DNA from: Deltaproteobacteria bacterium | Lineage (GTDB): Bacteria; Myxococcota_A; Polyangia; JAAYKL01 | Length of the DNA stretch: 64,000 nucleotides | Direction: 5' to 3' | NCBI GenBank assembly: GCA_016935665.1 | Contig: JAFGQN010000173.1 | Coordinates: 100,630-164,629 of the forward strand | Shown: positions 29,522-39,404 of the stretch, in pieces | Numbering within the stretch: position 1 is the first letter of the stretch | Layout: each line of letters starts with the position of its first letter | Translations under genes and position numbers: made by a program | The notes under the pieces: generated by a model | What the model was told of the DNA's origin: nothing | Databases searched by the model: none | What the model saw: the letters and a program-made list of their open reading frames with translations, nothing else

Positions 29522-30568
29522 ATGAAGCCCAATAAGGCCGTTGGTATCGTTGGATACGGCGGATATATACCGCGATACAGGATTGACGCCGCGGAGGTTA
29601 ATCGGGTATGGAAAGACAGTGCCATGCCACTGGGACGATCGTTCAAGGCCGTTCCTGGCCCCGACGAGGATACAGCTACTATCGCCATTCAGGCGGCCCG
29701 CAATGCCATGCGGATGGCGCAAATCTCTCCGGAAAAATTGCGCGCCGTATGGTTTGGCACCGAATCCAAACCGTATGCAGTAAAACCCACATCCACCATC
29801 GTGGCGGACGCCATTGGTGCACTGCCCCACGCCAACGCTGCCGACTGGGAATTCGCCTGTAAACCGGGGACCGAAGCGATGCAGGCCGCCATTGCCATGG
29901 TGGGCAGTGGCATGGCACCTTACGCCATGTGCGGTGGAGCAGATACTGCGCAGGCACGTCCGGGCGATATTCTGGAATACAATACAGGCGCTGGTGGTGC
30001 ATCATTTATTCTGGGCGAAGCCGAAGAAAGCCTTGCAATTCTCGAGGCCTCTACATCCTATGTGACCAACACTCCGGACTTTTTTCGTCGCGAAGGGCAG
30101 CCGTACCCTTCCCACGGACAGCGCTTTACCGGAAAACCAGCGTATTTTCATCATATTCGCGCCGCGGTGGGCGAACTTCTGAATGAGACCGGCGCCACCC
30201 CTGAAAGCTTTAAATATGCTGTTTTCCATCAGCCCAATTACCAGTTTCCACTTAAGGTGGCCGCCAGTCTGGGATTTCCAAAAGAAAAAGTGGAACCGTT
30301 TATTTTAACAAGTCAGATTGGCAACACGTATTCCGGAGCGGCTCTGCTGGGACTGGCCACTGCGCTTGATGCAGCTGCCCCAGGAGACAAAATTCTACTG
30401 GCGTCTTACGGCTCCGGTGCCGGCTCGGACGCATTCAGTTTTACAGTGACGGAGCGCATTGAGGAAATTCGCAGCAGGGGCGTTTCCATCAAATCCTACC
30501 TGAACAGAACAAGGCTTATCGACTATGCGGTGTATGCACGCTATCGCGGCAAACTCAGGATGAACTGA
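29522..30568 (+). CDS. Archaeal-type hydroxymethylglutaryl-CoA synthase
   Basis: [27 protein letters not shown] (Cys); [39 protein letters not shown] (His); [23 protein letters not shown]. Confidence 0.88.
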   Translation: MKPNKAVGIVGYGGYIPRYRIDAAEVNRVWKDSAMPLGRSFKAVPGPDEDTATIAIQAARNAMRMAQISPEKLRAVWFGTESKPYAVKPTSTIVADAIGALPHANAADWEFACKPGTEAMQAAIAMVGSGMAPYAMCGGADTAQARPGDILEYNTGAGGASFILGEAEESLAILEASTSYVTNTPDFFRREGQPYPSHGQRFTGKPAYFHHIRAAVGELLNETGATPESFKYAVFHQPNYQFPLKVAASLGFPKEKVEPFILTSQIGNTYSGAALLGLATALDAAAPGDKILLASYGSGAGSDAFSFTVTERIEEIRSRGVSIKSYLNRTRLIDYAVYARYRGKLRMN

Positions 30569-30584
30569 GCCAGGGAGCAAACAG

Positions 30585-31724
30585 GTGACAATGAAAATCG
30601 AAATAGCCGGCGTGGGAACAACCAAATCGGCAGAAAAATGGGAACTGGGTCTGCTCGATATCGCCATTAAAGCCGCGGGGAAAGCGCTCAAGGATGCGGG
30701 TTCCGTAACACCGGATGCGGTCATTGTCGCCAACGCCCTTGGGGGCGCTCTGGGAGACCAGCAGAATCTTGCGCTGCATGTGGCCGGTGGGCTTGGATAT
30801 AGTCATGCCGAAACTTACAGTGTCTGTTGCGATGAAGCATCCGGCGGCGCTGCTGTGCGACTGGCGTCAGCACTGATTCGCTCTGGCATGCACGATACGG
30901 TTTTGGTAGTGGGCGCGGAAAAAACCAGCGATGCATTGCCAGATATGCTGGAAACGGTGCGGTCTGCAGGTTTGGATGCCGCCAGGGAAGCGTCTTTTGG
31001 ATTCAGCCCCACCATCGCCGGAGCCCTGGGCATGCAACACTATTTGAGCACGTACCACCTGGACAAAGAGGCGTTCTATCACATCGCTCGCATTGCCCAT
31101 CAGCATGGAAGTACCAATCGCAACGCTATTTTCCCGTGGGCTCTGGACCGGAAACAGTACCTGAAATCGCCCATTGTGGCGACGCCACTGTCCGTATGCG
31201 ATAATGCCCCTCCCTGTGATGGCGCAGCCGCCGCCATTTTAAAAAAGGGTTCCGTTCAAACCAGCAACGTTTGTATTCTGGGTAGTGCCAACACATCCGA
31301 CAGGAAGGGAATTGTGTTTCCTATTACCTCGCTTCAGCTGCCCGCAGCGACACAGAGTGCCACCATGGCGTTAAAGGAAGCAGGGAGTCAGCTGTCAGAT
31401 ATGTCACTAATGGAATTGCACGACGCCAATACGTTCCTTGCGGCGCTATCTATCGAGGCTGTGGGTTTGGCTCAGCCCGGAAAAGCGCTGGAGCGGGCAC
31501 AAACCGATGATTTCCTGCTCACCGGCACCATGCCTTTGTGGACGTTTGGCGGCCATAAATCCAGAGGGCTCGCCCCTGGCGCCAGTGGAATGTATCAACT
31601 GGTGGAAGCCGTGCTCGAATTGCGCGGCGACGCGGGAGAAAATCAGATAACCAATGCCAATAAAGCGCTGGTGCAGTGTCTGGGCAGTTTCGGCGCCCAG
31701 GCGGTGACCCATGTATTAGGATGA
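30585..31724 (+). CDS. Archaeal-type thiolase-fold protein with non-canonical active-site motifs
   Basis: MKIEIAGVGTTKS...; LMELHDAN (HDCF-like), FGGHKSRGLAPGASG (GGLKxxGHPxGATG-like), SVCCDEASGGAAV (VEAACASGG-like). Confidence 0.8.
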   Translation: MTMKIEIAGVGTTKSAEKWELGLLDIAIKAAGKALKDAGSVTPDAVIVANALGGALGDQQNLALHVAGGLGYSHAETYSVCCDEASGGAAVRLASALIRSGMHDTVLVVGAEKTSDALPDMLETVRSAGLDAAREASFGFSPTIAGALGMQHYLSTYHLDKEAFYHIARIAHQHGSTNRNAIFPWALDRKQYLKSPIVATPLSVCDNAPPCDGAAAAILKKGSVQTSNVCILGSANTSDRKGIVFPITSLQLPAATQSATMALKEAGSQLSDMSLMELHDANTFLAALSIEAVGLAQPGKALERAQTDDFLLTGTMPLWTFGGHKSRGLAPGASGMYQLVEAVLELRGDAGENQITNANKALVQCLGSFGAQAVTHVLG

Positions 31725-31728
31725 CACA

Positions 31729-32130
31729 ATGCAAATAGCAAAATCCTGGCGAAGACAGCCCTCCAACCTGCGTCTCGAAGGCACCCGATGCACCGGGTGT
31801 GGACAACTGGAATTTCCGACGGTCATTCGCTGCGCCCAATGCGGTGAAATTGAATTCGAAACGTATCAGTTTGCGGGCAAAGGGAAAGTCATTGTGGCCT
31901 CCACTGTTTACGAAGCCACTCGGGACTTCGGTGAACACGTGCCCTATTGTGCGGCAATTATTGAACTGGAAGAAGGCATTCATCTGGCGACAATGATCAC
32001 TGATGTGGATCCCGCCGATGTTACTGTGGGAATGGAGGTCGAGATGGTGACCCGCCGCATTGCCGCCCAGGGAGACAACGGGCCTATTTTGTACGCTTAC
32101 AAATTTGCGCCGCAACTGCAGATTTTATGA
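31729..32130 (+). CDS. DUF35 Zn-ribbon/OB-fold protein
   Basis: RCTGCGQLEFPTVIRCAQCGE four-Cys rubredoxin-like motif; OB-fold C-terminus; directly after thiolase. Confidence 0.85.
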   Translation: MQIAKSWRRQPSNLRLEGTRCTGCGQLEFPTVIRCAQCGEIEFETYQFAGKGKVIVASTVYEATRDFGEHVPYCAAIIELEEGIHLATMITDVDPADVTVGMEVEMVTRRIAAQGDNGPILYAYKFAPQLQIL

Positions 32131-33167
32131 GCGGGATTTATAACAGAAAACGCAGCCACATTGTAATCTGTACAGAGAAAGATGTGGCGTTTCGCCAATC
32201 CACTCTCCTGGAAGAAGTGGAACTGCTGCATTGTGCCCTCCCTGAACTGGATTTGACAGATGTGTCGCTGGCGACGCATATCGCCGGTCATACAATTACC
32301 CATCCGTTTATTATTGGCGCCATGACCGGAGGCACAGGCGATGGCAACGCGTTTAACCTGGCACTGGCCAGAACCGCAGCACAGTTTGAGACCGCGTTTT
32401 GCCTGGGCAGTATCCGTCCGGCCCTGGTGGACCCCACCTGCATCCCGGAGTTCGATGTGAAAAAAGAGGTGCCCAATGTGCTGGTGTTCGCCAACATTGG
32501 CGCCAACCAGCTCTCCACTTTTGGCGCCCCACAGATTCTCGACCTGGCCCGGCGTTTGGCGGATGGTCTGATGGTGCATCTGAATGCTGGAATGGAGCTG
32601 ATACAGCCGAGCGGCGACACCTGTTTTTCCGGTCAGGTGGACGCCATAGCCAGGCTGGTGGAAGTGGCCGGGGATTTTCCCATTGTTGTAAAAGAAACCG
32701 GCATGGGATTGTCACTGAAGGACGGCGTGAGCCTCAAACAGGTGGGAATAAAAACTGTTGAAACGGCGGGGGCGGGGGGCACCAGCTGGATTGGGGTGGA
32801 AACTGAACGAGCGTCTGGGACAGACAAAGCAGTGGGCGAACTGCTGCGCGATTTCGGCATTCCCACTGCCGCCAGCATTTCGTGGATGCACCAGCTGGGA
32901 TTGGAAACCATCGGATCCGGGGGAGTGTACACCGCCATGGATGCAGCTAGAGCAATTCGTCTGGGGTCCTGTGCCGTGGCCATGGCGCGCCCCTGGTTAC
33001 TGGCATATCAGGCAGATGGCATTGCAGGTCTTTGGGCGCTCATGGAAGAACTCATCCTGGGATTGAAATATCTGATGGTCTGTGTGGGTGTGAAAGATAT
33101 TTCTTCTCTACAGAAGGCGGATTGCATTATTGGGCAACGTCTGCAACAATATCTTAATTTCAAATAG
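32127..33167 (+). CDS. fni: Type 2 isopentenyl-diphosphate delta-isomerase-like protein
   Basis: RKRSHIVICTEKDVAFRQSTLLEEVELLHCALPEL; PFIIGAMTGGT; FANIGANQ; VVKETGMGLS; GGTSWIGVE; ATG overlaps upstream stop. Confidence 0.85.
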   Translation: MSGIYNRKRSHIVICTEKDVAFRQSTLLEEVELLHCALPELDLTDVSLATHIAGHTITHPFIIGAMTGGTGDGNAFNLALARTAAQFETAFCLGSIRPALVDPTCIPEFDVKKEVPNVLVFANIGANQLSTFGAPQILDLARRLADGLMVHLNAGMELIQPSGDTCFSGQVDAIARLVEVAGDFPIVVKETGMGLSLKDGVSLKQVGIKTVETAGAGGTSWIGVETERASGTDKAVGELLRDFGIPTAASISWMHQLGLETIGSGGVYTAMDAARAIRLGSCAVAMARPWLLAYQADGIAGLWALMEELILGLKYLMVCVGVKDISSLQKADCIIGQRLQQYLNFK

Positions 33168-33175
33168 GCATTTTT

Positions 33176-34171
33176 ATGGAAAAAACAGTTGAAGCGCGCG
33201 CCCACGCCAATGTGGCGCTGGTGAAATATTTTGGCAAGCGGGATTTGGCCCTCAACCTGCCGGCGGCCCCCAGTGTATCCATCACTCTTTCGCCGTTGAA
33301 CACCGTTACCCGAATGTCGTTTACCGACAACGACTCCGATGAGATCTGGCTGGGGGACACCCTGGCGGACAGTAAATTTTCAACGCGTATCTCCAATTAT
33401 CTGTACATTTTCAGAGAGTTGTCCGGAGAGCACCGAGGCGTCCGCATTTCAACCCAAAACAATTTTCCCACCGCTGCAGGCCTGGCTTCTTCTGCTTCGG
33501 GATTTGCAGCGCTGGCGAAAGGTGCGGCCCGGCTGTTTGGACTCAATCTGTCAGAAGCCGAGATGTCCGCGCTGGCACGGCGGGGTTCCGGATCCGCTGC
33601 CCGGTCCATATGCGACGGCTTTGTGGTCTGGCACAGAGGTGAAAAAGCGGATGGCTCCGATTCCTTTGCACAGTCCATTGCCCCCGCCAATCACTGGGAT
33701 GTGCGCGTTCTCGTCGGAGTGACAACCACCGGTCCCAAAGACATTGGTTCCACCTTTGCCATGGAGCGCACGCGGCTGTTATCCCCTTACTACCAGCCCT
33801 GGATTCAGACCACCCATGTGAATGCGGCCGAGGCGGTTGACGCCATTGAGCAAAAGGACATCGAAAAGCTGGGGGAAATCACCGAGTACAGCGCACTGGC
33901 CATGCATGGCGCGATGATGGCAACCGAACCGCCTATCGTTTTTTTAAAGGGCACCACCCTCGACGTGTTTCATCTGACACGCCAGCTGCGAAAGGAAGGT
34001 ATTGGCGCCTATTTTACCTGTGACGCCGGTCCCCAGCCCAAGGTGTTGTGCGAAGCGAAAGATGTAATGACAGTGGAACAGCGGTTGCGCGAATTTCCCG
34101 GTATTCTCGACGTCATCCACTGTTCGGTGGCAACCGGGGCGACTGCGCATTTTATTGACCATGAATCATGA
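33176..34171 (+). CDS. mvaD: Diphosphomevalonate decarboxylase
   Basis: ARAHANVALVKYFGKRD; NNFPTAAGLASSASGFAALA; RRGSGSAARSICDGFVVW; TCDAGPQPKVL. Confidence 0.88.
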   Translation: MEKTVEARAHANVALVKYFGKRDLALNLPAAPSVSITLSPLNTVTRMSFTDNDSDEIWLGDTLADSKFSTRISNYLYIFRELSGEHRGVRISTQNNFPTAAGLASSASGFAALAKGAARLFGLNLSEAEMSALARRGSGSAARSICDGFVVWHRGEKADGSDSFAQSIAPANHWDVRVLVGVTTTGPKDIGSTFAMERTRLLSPYYQPWIQTTHVNAAEAVDAIEQKDIEKLGEITEYSALAMHGAMMATEPPIVFLKGTTLDVFHLTRQLRKEGIGAYFTCDAGPQPKVLCEAKDVMTVEQRLREFPGILDVIHCSVATGATAHFIDHES

Positions 34172-34198
34172 CACGAACGACCTCCAGGGGAGCTTTCA

Positions 34199-35104
34199 AT
34201 GCGCAATAGCCTGCCATCTCGCATAAAGTCACCAATTCTGCTCTTTTCACTGATTTGGTTAATTGCCGGGAATGCGGGATGCCAATCGCGGGAAAAAACC
34301 GGACGCCTGGAAGTATACCGCCTTGCACGCTCACAAATGCGTCGACCAATGGATTATGCGGTGCTCAAGGCGCCAAAGGAGATGGTTCAGGATAAAACGA
34401 AGGTACCTGTGTTTGTCCTGCTGCATGGTATGGGAGACGATCATACGTCGCTGGATAAATACGGTATCGCGGACTATTTGCATACCGCCATGGTCAATGG
34501 CGACATTCCACCGGCTCACTTTGTTGTGCCCAATGGGGAAAAGGGATTTTACCTCAATTGGTACGATGACAGCCACCCGTACGAAAAATTGATCATGCTG
34601 GATGTGATCCCATCGGCCCTAAAGGTTCTTGGTCTGCGCCAGGATTATCCGCTGCATATCATCGGCGTCTCCATGGGAGGAGCGGGCGCATTGCGCATTG
34701 GATTGAACTATCCCCATCGATTCGTGAGCATCAGTGTGTTTTCCGCGCTGATTTTCACCGAAGAAGAAGCGCAGAAAATGATGAAACGTCCACTGGTGCG
34801 CCTGTTGATGAATACCGAACGCATTTGGGGTGACGGCAGTGACCCGGAATTTGCAAAGACGCTGGATGTGTACGGATTGAGCGCCGCCCTGGAACCCGAT
34901 CTCAGACCGCGTATATTCATCACCTCCGGCACCCGGGAGAACGACGCGTTTACGGAATCCGCAATGAAATTTACCGCCCATTTATCGAAGATGGCGGTCC
35001 CCTACCGGTACCAGAGCTTTGAGGGAAAACACGGCTGGAAATACTGGCAAAAAGTACTGCCCGATGCACTGCACTTCGCGCTTTGGGACACGGTCCGTCC
35101 GTAA
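34199..35104 (+). CDS. Exported alpha/beta-hydrolase esterase (FrmB-like)
   Basis: Signal/lipobox LIAGNAGC; PVFVLLHGMGDD; IIGVSMGGAGALRIGL nucleophile elbow. Confidence 0.75.
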   Translation: MRNSLPSRIKSPILLFSLIWLIAGNAGCQSREKTGRLEVYRLARSQMRRPMDYAVLKAPKEMVQDKTKVPVFVLLHGMGDDHTSLDKYGIADYLHTAMVNGDIPPAHFVVPNGEKGFYLNWYDDSHPYEKLIMLDVIPSALKVLGLRQDYPLHIIGVSMGGAGALRIGLNYPHRFVSISVFSALIFTEEEAQKMMKRPLVRLLMNTERIWGDGSDPEFAKTLDVYGLSAALEPDLRPRIFITSGTRENDAFTESAMKFTAHLSKMAVPYRYQSFEGKHGWKYWQKVLPDALHFALWDTVRP

Positions 35105-35142
35105 ATCCCCTCGGATCAGCGAAAAACCTGTGGTATCTGAGG

Positions 35143-36324
35143 TCACAATGTCAGGTTGAATTGACCCGCAAGGGACAGGCCAGCGCCATTTTGCAGGGGA
35201 AACAGACCAAACCTCACGTTGGTCACATCGATAGCGCTCGTTTTTTCCCGTATTTCGATATCTTTTTCTGACAAACCCAACTCTTCGCGCAGATGTTGAT
35301 TGTAGTCACGGGCCAGCCTGTGGGCGTCACCTGCTTTCACGGGATGAGGGCGTATAAACATTGGTGGAACAAATACGACCAGTCCGCCCAAAACAAGGCC
35401 CACACCAATATTCATCATTACCTTGTTATTCTCATAGGCCATGCATTCGTCATCAATGGGGGAACGAAGCTCACATTTGTCAGTCTCCGTGTTAAATCCA
35501 ATTCCTGCCAATATGCCTCCGGTCAGCATTAGACTCGGCCCAAGAACCAGGAGTGAAATTTTAATCGCCTTTCTTTTGCGATACCTGGCTGCCAAATCGT
35601 TCCGCTCGATAGCGGTGTAAAAATCGGCGCCTTCCAATGGAATCTCGTCCTTTCCCTGATGTGGAACAGACCAACGCACGGGCATACTTACGTTATTGTG
35701 GCCATCGATATAAACTCCTGCCCATTCCTTAAAGAAAATCCGTCTTTTTTCATATTGGTCCAGGGCGTCCAATTTGTCCTGTGTCAAATCGATTGATTTC
35801 GCAGGGGGGGGAGTATAGTCAGTGGTATCCGCGACAGGGGGAGTAGATGGCGGTTGTTCGTGAGTGACCGGTGGGCTCGACCGCAATGCCATGGCGACTC
35901 CGTCAATCGCCGAAAAAGAGACAATAACAATTGATTCTTTGTTGTAAAAAGTAACTATGACATTGTCTGGACCGGTGTCCGAAGGGAAAACCCGAACGAC
36001 CGCCACCAGCTCAACGGGAAAAACGCCACATTTTTCGACAATAGCCGCATCATCCAGAGCAGCAATATCCCCCAGCGCCTCATCGGTCATCACCAAACCG
36101 GAAACGTCGCTTACCTGAAGTACTGATTTAAGTGCCTGTGCCGCATGTTTGGCGCCAGCCTGATCAGGACCGGCTGCCGCTATCAATACGCCGCTAACGG
36201 GGTCTGGAAAGTACGACGCGACACCGGACGGTGTGAACGTCTGGTTCCAGGATGCAACTCCGTTTAAACTGAAACACGTGATTAATACGAAAACCAGACC
36301 AGCGAGTTTGAAATAGCTTTTCAT
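35143..36324 (-). CDS. Hypothetical exported protein with internal TM segments
   Basis: Signal peptide MKSYFKLAGLVFVLITCFSLNGVAS; TM KISLLVLGPSLMLTGGILAGIGF and IGVGLVLGGLVVFVPPMFI. Confidence 0.55.
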   Translation of the reverse strand: MKSYFKLAGLVFVLITCFSLNGVASWNQTFTPSGVASYFPDPVSGVLIAAAGPDQAGAKHAAQALKSVLQVSDVSGLVMTDEALGDIAALDDAAIVEKCGVFPVELVAVVRVFPSDTGPDNVIVTFYNKESIVIVSFSAIDGVAMALRSSPPVTHEQPPSTPPVADTTDYTPPPAKSIDLTQDKLDALDQYEKRRIFFKEWAGVYIDGHNNVSMPVRWSVPHQGKDEIPLEGADFYTAIERNDLAARYRKRKAIKISLLVLGPSLMLTGGILAGIGFNTETDKCELRSPIDDECMAYENNKVMMNIGVGLVLGGLVVFVPPMFIRPHPVKAGDAHRLARDYNQHLREELGLSEKDIEIREKTSAIDVTNVRFGLFPLQNGAGLSLAGQFNLTL

Positions 36325-36545
36325 TTGAATCTTTCATTCGGATAATTGATAGTAAATGCCATTCTTTTATGTCATTGCACCCAATCAAAATCAACTTTAT
36401 ACCCAAAATGAGGCAGGCCAAAGGCTATGTGGTGTTTGTAACCAGGGACGCAATTGGGCCGTAGTACTTGTTCCCGATTCGTGAAACAGCGGTTCACCAG
36501 ACCCGAAAAGGGCGTTCACGATGACCGAGATGCGCACCCTCTCCA

Positions 36546-36602
36546 CCTGTTTGAGTAAATACTGCCCTTCCGCCTCGATTCACTACGCGCGTTGGGACAC
36601 GG
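36546..36602 (+). pseudogene. Probable 3'-end remnant of a paralogue of the 34199..35104 esterase
   Basis: KYCPSASIHYARWDTVRP versus KVLPDALHFALWDTVRP at the esterase C-terminus; 18-nt identity ttgggacacggtccgtcc. Confidence 0.45.
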
Positions 36603-36872
36603 TCCGTCCCAAAAAAATGCCATTCGCCTCCGCCAAACGATGCGTTTACTGCCCACAATGTGCCGGAAACAAAAAGAAAACGCCCGCGCATCACTGGAAA
36701 GTTGACAAAATACGGTGTAATTGGAGAAAGTGGTTGCCCCTGTTGAGATGCGGTAATCCATGATGCCGGTGCAACGTGGTTGATGCGAACGATCGGGTGA
36801 TTGTCCCCTCATCAGGATATATGCAGCTGAGCCGTGTTAATGCGTTGAACGGACCATTCAATAACGGGGAGA

Positions 36873-37700
36873 ATGATGAAGAACTTGCGATTAACGTCCC
36901 TTTTTGCCGACGGCAACGTCAGAGCGCGTTCCACTGTGGACGTGGGTGGCGTCATTGTCGGAAATCGGCCAATCATGATCGCTGGTCCGTGCGGTGTGGA
37001 AAGCGAAAAGCAAACGCTGACCGCTGCGGTCGCCGTCAAGGAAGCCGGCGCCGACATGTTGCGGGGTGGCGCATTTAAACCGCGCACATCCCCGTATGCC
37101 TTCCAGGGACTGGGGGTGAGAGGCTTAAAAATTCTTGAAAAGGCCAAACAGGAAACCGGATTACCTGTGGTCACCGAAGTAATCGACCCCAGGGATGTGA
37201 GTTGGGTGGCGGAGTTTGCAGATCTCCTGCAGGTAGGCGCGCGCAATATGCAAAACTTTTCCCTGCTGCGCGAACTGGGTCGCGTAAAACGCCCCGTGCT
37301 TTTGAAGCGGGGCATGTACTCCACCATCGAAGAATGGCTCAACTGCGCGGAGTATATCCTGAGTGAAGGAAATAAAGATGTTATTTTATGCGAGCGGGGC
37401 ATCAGAACATTTGAAACATATACCCGGAACACGCTGGATATCAGTGCGGTGGCCGCTGCAAAGGAACTGACCCATTTGCCTATCATTGTCGATCCGACTC
37501 ATGGCACGGGGCGGCCCAGTCTGATTCAACCCATGTCTCTGGCGGCTCTGGCGGCCGGGGCGGATGGTCTGATTGTGGAAGTGCATCCAAATCCGGAAAA
37601 AGCGTTGTCAGATGGCGATCAGGCGTTGACCCCTGCTCAGTTTTCCCAATATATGCAACTGTTGAATCGTTTTACCGGCGCTGTGTCCGGCTGGAAGTGA
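36873..37700 (+). CDS. aroF: 3-deoxy-7-phosphoheptulonate synthase, type Ibeta
   Basis: [80 protein letters not shown]. Confidence 0.9.
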   Translation: MMKNLRLTSLFADGNVRARSTVDVGGVIVGNRPIMIAGPCGVESEKQTLTAAVAVKEAGADMLRGGAFKPRTSPYAFQGLGVRGLKILEKAKQETGLPVVTEVIDPRDVSWVAEFADLLQVGARNMQNFSLLRELGRVKRPVLLKRGMYSTIEEWLNCAEYILSEGNKDVILCERGIRTFETYTRNTLDISAVAAAKELTHLPIIVDPTHGTGRPSLIQPMSLAALAAGADGLIVEVHPNPEKALSDGDQALTPAQFSQYMQLLNRFTGAVSGWK

Positions 37701-37713
37701 GTTATCGTTAAGT

Positions 37714-38745
37714 ATGAACACATTGGAAATTCAAGGCAAAGCTGGTAGCAGCACTATCTATCTGGATAGCCGCATGGAGGCGGTGAAGGCATTAATTAAT
37801 GGGAGACGTACAGTCATCATCACCGATGAGAACGTCTTTCGGTTACACAGTGCCCGTTTTCCCATTGCAGCGGAAACAATTGTGGTTCCCGCTGGAGAAA
37901 GCAGCAAAACTCTGAAGAGCGCCGGGGACGTATTTCGCAGTCTGGTGGATGCAGAAGTGGATAGGGAATCCCTGGTGTTGGGCATCGGTGGCGGAGTAGT
38001 CACTGATTTGGCCGGATTTGTGGCATCCACGTTTTTGAGGGGAGTGGCGTTTGGGTTTGTCTCCACCACCGTGCTGGGACAGGTTGACGCGGCTATAGGT
38101 GGAAAAAATGGCGTGAATCTGGACGGTTTTAAGAATCTGATCGGTATAATTCGTCAGCCGGAGTTTGTGCTCAACGAAACGGCAATGCTGGACACCCTTC
38201 CCAAAGGTGAAATCATAAATGGAACATCGGAAATCATCAAATCGGGACTTATCGCAGATGCAGCGCTCTTCGATTTAATGGAGCAGGCGGCAAAAACGGA
38301 TTCTCCGTATGATACCCTGGATATGGGGAAGGCGGCTTCCATGGCGGCTGCGGTCAAAGTGGGCGTTGTGAATCGCGATGTTTTCGAGAAGGGGGAACGT
38401 CGGCATCTCAATCTGGGACATACACTGGGCCATGCGGTGGAAAAGGTGGCCAAGCTTCCCCACGGTTATGCAGTGGCTGTGGGAATGATTGCCGCTGCGC
38501 GAATTTCCAGGGACCGAAATATGATAAGCAGCAATGATGTGGAGCGAATCATCAACGTGGTGACCGCATTTGGATTGCCTGTAGCCATTGACATGGATTT
38601 GAAAAAAAGTATGGACGCCATTCGCAAAGATAAAAAAAGGCAGAGCGACAAAGTAAATTTTGTATTGCTCAAGTCGCTGGGAGAGGCAACGGTGGTTCCC
38701 ATTGCGTTCGATGAGTTGGAGGAGGTTCTGCGTGATTTGCGTTAG
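37714..38745 (+). CDS. aroB: 3-dehydroquinate synthase
   Basis: VVPAGESSKTL; LGIGGGVVTDLAGFVASTFLRGVAF; TTVLGQVDAAIGGKNGVNL; NLGHTLGHAVE; RDKK-type KDKKRQSDKVNFVLL. Confidence 0.92.
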   Translation: MNTLEIQGKAGSSTIYLDSRMEAVKALINGRRTVIITDENVFRLHSARFPIAAETIVVPAGESSKTLKSAGDVFRSLVDAEVDRESLVLGIGGGVVTDLAGFVASTFLRGVAFGFVSTTVLGQVDAAIGGKNGVNLDGFKNLIGIIRQPEFVLNETAMLDTLPKGEIINGTSEIIKSGLIADAALFDLMEQAAKTDSPYDTLDMGKAASMAAAVKVGVVNRDVFEKGERRHLNLGHTLGHAVEKVAKLPHGYAVAVGMIAAARISRDRNMISSNDVERIINVVTAFGLPVAIDMDLKKSMDAIRKDKKRQSDKVNFVLLKSLGEATVVPIAFDELEEVLRDLR

Positions 38746-39370
38746 CCTGATTAAAAAAAGTGTCAGCGAAGTGCTGACCGCATTGAAGACACTGAAATTG
38801 GCGGAGGTGCGTCTCGAAACCCTGCCGGCACTCACCCAGGACGACGTTACTGCCATATTTTCGTGCAATGCACAAATTGTGGCCACCTGCCGCCCCAGTG
38901 GACAATCCGACGCAGAACGTGCGCAGGTGTTGCGCTGGGCCATCGAAGCAGGTGCCACATACGTGGATTTGGAGATCGAATCAGATTCATCATTCAAATC
39001 TCCATTAACACAGTTGGCCAAAGAAAAGGGCTGCCAGGTCATCATTTCCTATCACAATTTTGAAGGAACGCCCGATACTGAGGAGTTGTGCCGTATTGTG
39101 GAAACCTGCTTTTTCCACGGTGCTGACATTGCCAAAGTGGCGTGTCTTGTGCACACCCAGGCAGAAGCAGCGCGCATAATCGGTCTTGGTGATAGCGAAC
39201 GCCCGGTCATTCCCATCGGCATGGGTGATGCGGGACGCATCGCACGGGTCGCTGCTCCATTTGTGGGATCACCGTTCACCTACGCCTCCCTCAACGGCGA
39301 AGAAACCGCTCCGGGGCAAATCGACGCCAAACTTCTTGAAAAGATGTACACCTGGCTCAAGGTGATGTAG
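38732..39370 (+). CDS. aroD: Type I 3-dehydroquinate dehydratase
   Basis: LAEVRLETL; VATCRP; YVDLEIE; VIISYHNFEGTP; ADIAKVAC (Schiff-base Lys); FTYASLNGEETAPGQI; GTG start overlapping aroB. Confidence 0.88.
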   Translation: MICVSLIKKSVSEVLTALKTLKLAEVRLETLPALTQDDVTAIFSCNAQIVATCRPSGQSDAERAQVLRWAIEAGATYVDLEIESDSSFKSPLTQLAKEKGCQVIISYHNFEGTPDTEELCRIVETCFFHGADIAKVACLVHTQAEAARIIGLGDSERPVIPIGMGDAGRIARVAAPFVGSPFTYASLNGEETAPGQIDAKLLEKMYTWLKVM

Positions 39371-39404
39371 AGTTTTCCCCCTGTTACGCAAGGATTTTCA
39401 ACGG

